Below, in pieces: positions 33,564 through 39,061 of a stretch of DNA of 39,061 nucleotides. The notes below the pieces were generated by a model that was given only the letters and a program-made list of their open reading frames with translations, was not told the DNA's origin and made no database searches. Each line of letters starts with the position of its first letter. The first letter of the stretch is position 1. The position numbers and the translations under genes were made by a program. Origin of the DNA: Lachnospiraceae bacterium (GTDB lineage: Bacteria; Bacillota; Clostridia; Lachnospirales; Lachnospiraceae); assembly GCA_016283275.1 (NCBI GenBank), contig JAEEMP010000118.1, positions 1 through 39,061 on the forward strand, read 5' to 3'.

Positions 33564-34160
33564 ATGAACGCTAAATTCTTCGATCTCAAAAAAGAAAAAC
33601 AGGACAGAATGATCAATGCCGCTTTAAAGATCTTCGCGTTGAACGGCTACACTCATGCTTCAACCGATGATATCGTAAAGGAAGCGCATATAAGCAAAGG
33701 ACTTCTTTTCCACTATTTTGAGAGCAAGATAGGCGTTTATTCTTTTTTGTGCGATTACAGCGCAAAGTATTACGCACTTGAGCTTTCAAGCGCCGTAGAT
33801 CCTTCCGAGACCGAATATTTTGCAATAGTTAAGCAGATCGAAGCCGCAAAACTTCAGACACTTAAAGCGTATCCTTATATGCTTTTCTTTATAAACTCCT
33901 GTTTAAAAGAAACCGTTCCGGAAGCACTTCTGGAAAACGAAAGCCCCAAACTTCAGCTTGAAAACGCTTTGGGTACGATATATGCAAGAGCGGATTATGC
34001 CCCGCTTAAAGCCAACTCCTTTACCGACAGGTATTTAAAAATGCTTGAGTATACTTTAAACGGTCAGATGGAAGACAGATTAAGAGACGGTTCCTTCAAT
34101 GCAGAAGCGGTTTATGCGGAAGGCATCGCTTATATCGATGTGGTATCAAAACTTATATGA
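33564..34160 (+). CDS. TetR/AcrR-family transcriptional regulator
   Basis: The protein has 198 residues, normal for the family. The N-terminal DNA-binding domain (about 10-58) has MINAALKIFALNGYTHAST and DIVKEAHISKGLLFHYFESK, the standard TetR helix-turn-helix. The C-terminal part binds an unknown effector. It is divergent from the YtxH-like gene with 237 bases between them. An 8-bp inverted repeat in that gap (33424-33458) may be its operator. The GGGG-type ribosome binding site lies about 7 bases before the ATG. It ends at a terminator shared with the convergent GH42 gene. Confidence 0.93.
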   Translation: MNAKFFDLKKEKQDRMINAALKIFALNGYTHASTDDIVKEAHISKGLLFHYFESKIGVYSFLCDYSAKYYALELSSAVDPSETEYFAIVKQIEAAKLQTLKAYPYMLFFINSCLKETVPEALLENESPKLQLENALGTIYARADYAPLKANSFTDRYLKMLEYTLNGQMEDRLRDGSFNAEAVYAEGIAYIDVVSKLI

Positions 34161-34172
34161 TCTTTGGCATAC

Positions 34173-34199
34173 AAAAAGCAGGCCTTGGGCCTGCTTTTT
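34173..34199 (+). terminator. Bidirectional terminator between the TetR and GH42 genes
   Basis: AAAAAGCAGGCC (34173-34184) and GGCCTGCTTTTT (34188-34199) form a perfect stem with a TTG loop and T-runs on both strands. It serves the plus-strand TetR gene and the minus-strand operon that ends at 34221. Confidence 0.92.
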
Positions 34200-34220
34200 T
34201 AATTTCTTAAATATACTTCT

Positions 34221-36260
34221 TTACAGTTTATAAACTTTAACCTCGAACGGCGAAAGCTTTGTAAAGCCGTAAGCGGTCTTGCCGGTATACATATCGGTAA
34301 CTTCTTTTGTAAGGATCGCGCTTTGAGGATCAAACATATAATTCAACAGGAACAGATAATCGGTACCGTTCTTGGTACGTACAACAGCTTCGATATCTTC
34401 CGGAATATCACCGATCTCTTTTACCGTATTCTTAACTCCGAGATATCGAAACAGAACACTGAGGTTATTTTCGTTAAACGTACTTCCGAGATGCAATACC
34501 TTTCCCTTTCCAAAAGTGTTTTCGATCAAAGCGGCCTCTCCGGCATAATAGCCTGAATCATACGTTGCAAGGACCTTTGCGGAATCACATCCTTCTTTTA
34601 CCGTCAAAATATCGTTGAAAAACGGAACATCAAAGTGTTGACCGTTAAGGTCAGCAGTTATGCCTTGATCGTACTCATGCACAAAGGTGCTTTCCTTGAC
34701 ATCAGAGCCGGTAAGCTCTGAAAACAGGCCGGGTTGCGGAGTCATGACACAGTGGCCGTTCATATCTTTATAACCGCTTCTGCAACCTATGATCAGGATT
34801 CCGCCTTGACTCACATAGTCATTTAGTACTTTTACACGCTTCTCATCGGCAATCACCGGGTGAGGATACATCACCACAGGATACTTTGACAGTTTTTCGG
34901 CTGTCAGGTCGTCTTCAAAATAAACATAGTCATATGAATAATGATTTTTCTGGGCAAACATAAATGCCGCTTCTTTACTTGCGTTATTTACCCCTGCGTG
35001 CCATACGTCGGTCGAAGTCTCCCACTCATTGTCATAATCCGTAAGATAAGCAAAATCCGCTTTAAAATCCGCACCGCAGATCTCGTCGATCTGTTTTAAC
35101 TTGGAATAAAAATCTTTAACCTCGGCAAGCTTTCTGTTGTCGCGGTTATCATAATCAAGAATGCCGTGCCAATACATCTCCGAGCCAATGCATGCGGTAC
35201 GCCATCTGAAGAAAGAGATGAAATCCGCGCCGTGGGCAACACTCTGCATGGCCCAGAGCGTAAGCTGTCCGGGTCTCGGAGCGGGTCCTTCCATTCCTCC
35301 GACGGAACCGTTTGCTCCCGACTGCTGTTCCATGATACCGAAATGCGGACAGACACTCCTTACTTCCGCAAGATTTCTGCTCCAATGGCGGTCTTTAAGT
35401 CCCTTCGGAACCCAATCCGCTTTGTGCAGTCCGAAGGCAAAACTCGGATATGAGTCATACATATAGATATCAAGATTTTCTTTTGCCATCCTGTGATTGT
35501 CTATGTTCCAGAAGAGACCGTTCGTGCTTATAAAATCGCCCGGTTTTCTGTGCAGCTTAATAATATCTGCCTGCATCTTGCAAAACGAGATCGTGCTGTA
35601 AGAGATAAACCTGTAATAGTCCAGCATCATATGCGGATTCTTGCAGGGAATGATCTTTCCGGGAACCGTGATCTCATCCCATGATGTATAGGTCTGGTTC
35701 CAGAATACCGTGCCCCATGCATCGTTTAATGCATCAAGGGTATCATATTTTTCTTTTAAAAACTTTCTGAAGGCAAGCGTATCCGCTGCCGAGCGAAATT
35801 CGCTTATCTCGCAGTTAAGCTCATTGTCGATCTGCCAGCCTATTATTGCCGGATGCTTTCCGTAATGCTCCGCAAGACACGTAACGATCCTCGCGGAAAG
35901 GTTTTTGTACGTCTCGGAATTGTAATTGTAATGTCTCCTTCCGCCGTGTCTGAAAAGATTGCCGTTCTCATCACCGTTTAAAACCTCAGGATATTTGGTC
36001 GTAAGCCATGCCGGCGGAGTTGCGGTCGGAGTACCCATTACGACTTTCATGCCTTTTCTTTGGCACAGATCCAAAAATTCATCAAAAAAGTCATACGTAA
36101 AAACCCCTTCCGTGAGTTCGAACTTGCTCCACGCAAACTCAGCGATCCTGATGACCGTAATGCCCGCTTCAAGCATCCTGTCAAGATCAGACTCCCAAAG
36201 GCTTTTATCCCAGTGTTCGGGATAATAACAAGTACCCATTACATATCCGTTTTCAAACAT
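34221..36260 (-). CDS. GH42 beta-galactosidase
   Basis: The protein has 679 residues, normal for glycoside hydrolase family 42. The TIM-barrel starts with GTCYYPEHWDKSLWESDLDRM and continues with WSKFELTEG and GTPTATPPAWL. The acid/base Glu147 is in WQIDNELN and the nucleophile Glu311 is in GIMEQQSG. A trimerisation domain (about 400-600) and a small C-terminal beta domain (LFLLNYMFDPQ...FEVKVYKL) follow. No signal peptide is present, so it acts on galactosides taken up into the cell, removing terminal beta-galactose. AGGAGG lies 5 bases before the ATG. It is the last gene of a five-gene operon, which has no sugar transporter. Confidence 0.94.
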   Translation of the reverse strand: MFENGYVMGTCYYPEHWDKSLWESDLDRMLEAGITVIRIAEFAWSKFELTEGVFTYDFFDEFLDLCQRKGMKVVMGTPTATPPAWLTTKYPEVLNGDENGNLFRHGGRRHYNYNSETYKNLSARIVTCLAEHYGKHPAIIGWQIDNELNCEISEFRSAADTLAFRKFLKEKYDTLDALNDAWGTVFWNQTYTSWDEITVPGKIIPCKNPHMMLDYYRFISYSTISFCKMQADIIKLHRKPGDFISTNGLFWNIDNHRMAKENLDIYMYDSYPSFAFGLHKADWVPKGLKDRHWSRNLAEVRSVCPHFGIMEQQSGANGSVGGMEGPAPRPGQLTLWAMQSVAHGADFISFFRWRTACIGSEMYWHGILDYDNRDNRKLAEVKDFYSKLKQIDEICGADFKADFAYLTDYDNEWETSTDVWHAGVNNASKEAAFMFAQKNHYSYDYVYFEDDLTAEKLSKYPVVMYPHPVIADEKRVKVLNDYVSQGGILIIGCRSGYKDMNGHCVMTPQPGLFSELTGSDVKESTFVHEYDQGITADLNGQHFDVPFFNDILTVKEGCDSAKVLATYDSGYYAGEAALIENTFGKGKVLHLGSTFNENNLSVLFRYLGVKNTVKEIGDIPEDIEAVVRTKNGTDYLFLLNYMFDPQSAILTKEVTDMYTGKTAYGFTKLSPFEVKVYKL

Positions 36261-36320
36261 AATTCCCTCCTAAAGATTTACCCTCTGTTTAAACTTTTGC
36301 TTTACGCATATACATTTCGA

Positions 36321-37115
36321 TCACTCCGGAAATCCGGCGTCAAAAACCGCTATATCCACGCCTTTTCCAAATGCCACGCAACTGCCCTGTTTTTCGACAT
36401 CCACTTCGCTTCCGTTCCACTTTCTGACAGTTCCGCCGGCCTCTTCGACGATTACCGAGCCTGCAGCCACATCCCACGGCTGAAGCCTCGGCTCAAAATA
36501 TATGCCCGCTTTGCCTGCGGCTATCATGCAAAGATCCATCTCCGCAGAACCGAAACGTCTTACATCTATGCATTTATCAAGATACTCTCTTGCCTTTTTA
36601 AATGCGATATCCGGAAGCCCTTCATAATACGGAGCGGTTCCAAACAACGCAACATCCATGGAAAGAGGTTTCTTTGACACGTATATTCTTTTTCCGTTCA
36701 AAAATGCGCCCTCGCCCTTCACTGCTTTATAAAGTTCATCGCGGGCGATATCGTATACCATGCCGAAGATCCGCTTTTTGTTCTTTACAAGCGCTACCGC
36801 TATGCAAAAGAACCCGAGATCATTCATAAAGTTGGTGGTTCCGTCGATAGGGTCCACGATGAATACGTATTCCTCTTTGGGAAAACCGTTGTGTTCGCCT
36901 TCTTCGCCGAAAAATCCCGATCCCGGCATGATCTCTTTTAGGCCGTTTTTAAGCATATCCTGTACAAGCGCATCATATCTGGTGACAAAATTGGCATGGC
37001 CGGCCTTAGCATCGGTATCAAGATCGTTTCTGTCAGCGTTCCTTATGATATCGCCGCATTTACGTACAAGTGATTCGATCTTATCGACAGTGTTCTTTTC
37101 AAGTATCGTATCCAT
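36321..37115 (-). CDS. Inositol monophosphatase-family phosphatase
   Basis: The protein has 264 residues, normal for the family. The metal-binding motifs are GEEGE (70-74), DPIDGTTNF (88-96) and PWDVAAGSVIVEEAGG (about 213-228). Members remove phosphate from inositol phosphate, fructose-1,6-bisphosphate or 3'-phosphoadenosine 5'-phosphate (PAP). The sequence does not decide which. It is cytoplasmic and needs magnesium. It lies 18 bases after the second chromate-transporter gene and 60 bases before the GH42 gene on the same strand. Confidence 0.9.
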   Translation of the reverse strand: MDTILEKNTVDKIESLVRKCGDIIRNADRNDLDTDAKAGHANFVTRYDALVQDMLKNGLKEIMPGSGFFGEEGEHNGFPKEEYVFIVDPIDGTTNFMNDLGFFCIAVALVKNKKRIFGMVYDIARDELYKAVKGEGAFLNGKRIYVSKKPLSMDVALFGTAPYYEGLPDIAFKKAREYLDKCIDVRRFGSAEMDLCMIAAGKAGIYFEPRLQPWDVAAGSVIVEEAGGTVRKWNGSEVDVEKQGSCVAFGKGVDIAVFDAGFPE

Positions 37116-37133
37116 ACAATATCCTTTTCAAAA

Positions 37134-37694
37134 TCAGAGCTTAAATACCACACCCACTATCATGGCGCCCAAAAACCAAAGTGCGGGATGTATCTTTGAA
37201 AACTTCTTAAATTGTAACAGTATAAAAATGATAATGCAAAGGATGATCGGTCCGATCTGAGGTATCAGTGCGGTTTCCGTGACAGCAAACAAAGAGACCC
37301 TGCACACCTGGTACACCGACGCCGCTATGATAGCCGCTATTGTGGGACGGATGCCCTTAAACGCACCTTTTACATAAAAGTTTTCGCTGAAATTTTCAAG
37401 GAACTTTGCTATCAGCACGATGATGATAATACTCGGAAGCGCAAGCCCCAGAGTGGAAACAACGCCACCGAAAAGACCTACTGTCTTAAAACCGGCATAT
37501 GTGGCCATGTTAAGCCCGAGAGGGCCCGGAGTTGACTCGCTTACGGCTATCATATCCGTAAGTTCTTCCATCGTATACCAGTCATGTGTTTTTGTAAGAT
37601 CCATCAGATACGGTAATGTAGCCGGTCCGCCGCCTACCGCAAACAGACCTATCTTAAAGAATTCCCAGAATAATTGGAGGACGGTCTTTATCAT
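37134..37694 (-). CDS. Half-size chromate transporter (CHR family), subunit B
   Basis: The protein has 186 residues with about five or six hydrophobic helices. The CHR-family motifs are FFKIGLFAVGGGPATLPYL (about 12-30), SESTPGPLGLNMATYAGF (about 52-69) and GGVVSTLGLALPS (about 75-87). Short CHR proteins come as adjacent pairs that together make one transporter for chromate or another oxyanion. The start is the ATG before IKTVLQLFW, with GGAGG 8 bases upstream. The gene overlaps the first half by 4 bases (ATGA). Confidence 0.9.
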   Translation of the reverse strand: MIKTVLQLFWEFFKIGLFAVGGGPATLPYLMDLTKTHDWYTMEELTDMIAVSESTPGPLGLNMATYAGFKTVGLFGGVVSTLGLALPSIIIIVLIAKFLENFSENFYVKGAFKGIRPTIAAIIAASVYQVCRVSLFAVTETALIPQIGPIILCIIIFILLQFKKFSKIHPALWFLGAMIVGVVFKL

Positions 37695-38236
37695 GTTCTT
37701 TTCCTCCTTACTATCATCTCGGAAACAATACCCACGACTGCTGCCGCAAGCACGATAACAACCGTCGGTACCGGCAAAAACATGGCAACGACAAAGGCGG
37801 CCGCGCACATGATATATGCAAAAATGTCTTTAAGACTTTTTTTTGCCAGGGTATAGACCGTATTGAGCATAAGTGCGCAAACCGCGCCCCTTACTCCCAT
37901 AAAAGCATGCTTTACCCACACATTGTCCATAAATGCTCTTAAAAATAAAGCTACTGCGGTGATGATCACAAGCGACGGTGTGATCATACCGAATGTGGAT
38001 ATTATCCCGCCGATCACGCCGCGTTTTTTGTATCCTACATAGGTTGCAGTGTTAACGGCTATAATACCGGGAGTACACTGCCCTATCGCATAGCAGTCCA
38101 AAAGTTCCTCTTCCGATATCCATTTTCTTTTCTCCACAAGCTCATACTTAAGCATCGGGAGCATGGCAAGACCTCCTCCGAAGGTCAATCCGCCGATCCT
38201 TAAAAAGGACCAATATAATTCACTCAATCGACACAT
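37691..38236 (-). CDS. Half-size chromate transporter (CHR family), subunit A
   Basis: The protein has 181 residues and several hydrophobic helices. The motifs FLRIGGLTFGGGLAMLPML (about 11-29), GQCTPGIIAVNTATYVGYK (about 52-70) and GGIISTFGMITPS (about 75-87) mark the CHR domain. The natural substrate is uncertain in anaerobes, where these pairs are common. It overlaps the preceding phosphatase gene by 17 bases and the second half-transporter by 4 bases, so all are co-transcribed. GAGGGG lies about 10 bases before the ATG. Confidence 0.9.
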   Translation of the reverse strand: MCRLSELYWSFLRIGGLTFGGGLAMLPMLKYELVEKRKWISEEELLDCYAIGQCTPGIIAVNTATYVGYKKRGVIGGIISTFGMITPSLVIITAVALFLRAFMDNVWVKHAFMGVRGAVCALMLNTVYTLAKKSLKDIFAYIMCAAAFVVAMFLPVPTVVIVLAAAVVGIVSEMIVRRKRT

Positions 38237-38717
38237 ATTTTAAAAACCCCTCAAGTCCGACAGTAATATCATCAAATGTTTTATCAAAATCACCCGTATA
38301 CCATGGGTCCGCAATTGCCCGCGGAGTATCGGTAAAGTCAAGAAGATTGAACAGTTTTCCGTCAGGATCCCCGCCGAGGATCGAAAGCATATACCGCATA
38401 TTTAACGGTTCCATGCCGATTATGTAATCAAACTTATCATAATCGTCCTTCCTAAGCTGTCTTGCGGTCTTTCCCGCGCACGAAATACCGGCCCTTGCCA
38501 ACCTCGCCTTAGCAGGCGGATATACTCCGTTTCCTATTTCCTCGGTCGAAGTGGCCGCGGATTCTATATAAAACCTGTCCGCTATCCCTCTTTTCCTGAC
38601 CAGATCTTTCAGCATAAACTCACACATAGGTGATCTGCAAATATTGCCCCAGCAGCAAAAAAGCACACGCACTTGGTCCCTTGGGGACGGGGTTAGGGGT
38701 TCATTTTTGCGAATCAT
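38220..38717 (-). CDS. Low-molecular-weight protein-tyrosine phosphatase with unusual N-terminus
   Basis: The protein has 165 residues. The phosphate loop VLFCCWGNICRSP holds nucleophile Cys22 and Arg28. The general acid Asp is in IADPWYTGDF (about 135-144). The first 15 residues (MIRKNEPLTPSPRDQ) precede the usual start of the family fold and are encoded by a GC-rich palindromic sequence (38676-38700). A GTG just before RVLFCC may be the original start. The enzyme dephosphorylates tyrosine or arginine in proteins. It is the first gene of an operon with CHR transporters; AGGA lies about 10 bases before the ATG. Confidence 0.88.
   Translation of the reverse strand: MIRKNEPLTPSPRDQVRVLFCCWGNICRSPMCEFMLKDLVRKRGIADRFYIESAATSTEEIGNGVYPPAKARLARAGISCAGKTARQLRKDDYDKFDYIIGMEPLNMRYMLSILGGDPDGKLFNLLDFTDTPRAIADPWYTGDFDKTFDDITVGLEGFLKYVSIE
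38676..38700. repeat. REP-like GC-rich palindrome within the start of the phosphatase gene
   Basis: GTCCC (38676-38680), TTG, GGGAC (38684-38688) is followed by GGGGTTAGGGGT. The composition is unlike the flanking sequence. The unit resembles dispersed repeats in bacterial genomes that end in GGGGTTAGGGG, but only one copy is in this window, so the repeat status is inferred. Confidence 0.35.
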
Positions 38718-38796
38718 ATTGCTTTTTCCTTTCCAAACAGAATAAATATCTATGTATAATCTTATATCATATTCAGGTCTTCAGGAGTGAATATTT

Positions 38797-38816
38797 CGGG
38801 CTGCGAGCGCAGCCCG
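38797..38816. repeat. Perfect 8-bp hairpin upstream of the phosphatase operon
   Basis: CGGGCTGC (38797-38804), GAGC, GCAGCCCG (38809-38816) forms a GC-rich stem with no T-run on either strand. It lies beside the repeats at 38826-38896 and may be part of a mobile-element end. Confidence 0.4.
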
Positions 38817-38825
38817 TTCGCAATT

Positions 38826-38896
38826 GAGCACCACCTGTTTATGCAATAGCACCACTTGCTTGTTGGAAAAGTCAATTCACGCTTGAGCACCACTTG
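38826..38896. mobile_element. Three GAGCACCACYTG repeats, possible IS21-type element end
   Basis: AGCACCACCTG or AGCACCACTTG occurs at 38827, 38848 and 38886, always in the same direction. Multiple short direct repeats of this kind are typical of IS21-family termini, where the transposase binds. No istA or istB gene is present here, so this would be a remnant or a solo end. The assignment relies on the repeat pattern and memory of similar ends. Confidence 0.4.
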
Positions 38897-38904
38897 ATTT
38901 ATGG

Positions 38905-39061
38905 TTAATTTTTCTTGGCGAAGATGGTATACCATTCCGTTTCATCAAAGTTCTTCATTGGGAAGTAGGATGGAAAACATAAAATCTGGATATCGCTATA
39001 TCCCAATTCATGAAGTTTATTGAGTATAAGCTCCTTTGAAACGGGATGATAGTGTTCATCA
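38905..39061 (-). CDS. C-terminal fragment of a class I SAM-dependent methyltransferase (runs off the window)
   Basis: The last 51 codons are visible, beginning DEHYHPVSKELILNKLHEL and ending ETEWYTIFAKKN with TAA at 38905. The pattern of an alpha helix, then a beta strand (SDIQILCFP), then EWYTIFAKK is typical of the final strands of class I methyltransferases. The name is tentative because the SAM-binding motifs lie outside the window. The stop codon is 9 bases from the nearest IS21-like repeat. Confidence 0.5.
   Translation of the reverse strand, partial: DEHYHPVSKELILNKLHELGYSDIQILCFPSYFPMKNFDETEWYTIFAKKN

Noticed and set aside
37695-37808. Longer N-terminus for the second chromate transporter half
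   Set aside because: The extra residues are read from another frame of the first half gene. GGAGG and the 4-base overlap support the ATG at 37694.

Overview
The window looks like a chromosomal segment of a low-to-mid GC Firmicute, most likely a Lachnospiraceae (Butyrivibrio-like) bacterium. The reasons are AddAB instead of RecBCD, a TPP-riboswitch/ThiT/thiamine pyrophosphokinase unit, a MurT/GatD pair, AsnA, YlmH, a DUF6062 protein, a short HPr-like protein, and strong GGAGG-type ribosome binding sites. No rRNA, tRNA or CRISPR array was seen. The genus is an inference.

Layout. Position 1-119 is the end of an IS3-family (IS150-like) insertion sequence with the start of its transposase. A minus-strand operon follows (2626 to 147): ylmH, an AlkZ-related protein and a NahK-like sugar kinase. 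A membrane EAL phosphodiesterase (plus strand) then converges with a LacI-sensor GGDEF cyclase (minus strand). The gap between them holds a strong promoter overlapped by a perfect 11-bp inverted repeat. An HPr-like gene with a cre-like site in its promoter lies upstream of a helicase fused to a Cas4/RecB-type nuclease (10368 to 7720). asnA is divergent from this pair.

Positions 11595-13223 encode an unusual fusion of a HAD phosphatase and a membrane domain. The TPP riboswitch controls thiT and thiN (13328-14711). These end back to back with gatD of the minus-strand operon patatin-murT-gatD (17680 to 14712). In that operon the GatD subunit appears to lack its glutaminase residues. addB-addA (24710 to 17768) is the double-strand-break repair helicase-nuclease. 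A divergent pair follows: a PfkB-like protein with a substituted catalytic Asp, and a DUF6062 protein.

Positions 26693-32677 hold a four-gene minus-strand cluster that I could not assign to any known system. Three are paralogous single-pass membrane proteins sharing a roughly 50-residue N-terminal domain (PPEGF...TGxY...FN..TGEY). The fourth is a large secreted protein with propeller-like, NTF2-like and coiled-coil regions. Its transcription start lies upstream of a hairpin that looks like a terminator. This is the best candidate for an undescribed envelope system.

The right end carries a YtxH-like protein, a divergent TetR regulator, and a five-gene minus-strand operon (38717 to 34221): low-molecular-weight tyrosine phosphatase, two half-size chromate transporters, an inositol-monophosphatase-family enzyme and a GH42 beta-galactosidase. 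It closes with repeated sequences resembling an IS21-type end and the tail of a methyltransferase gene. Both edges of the window therefore carry mobile-element remnants.
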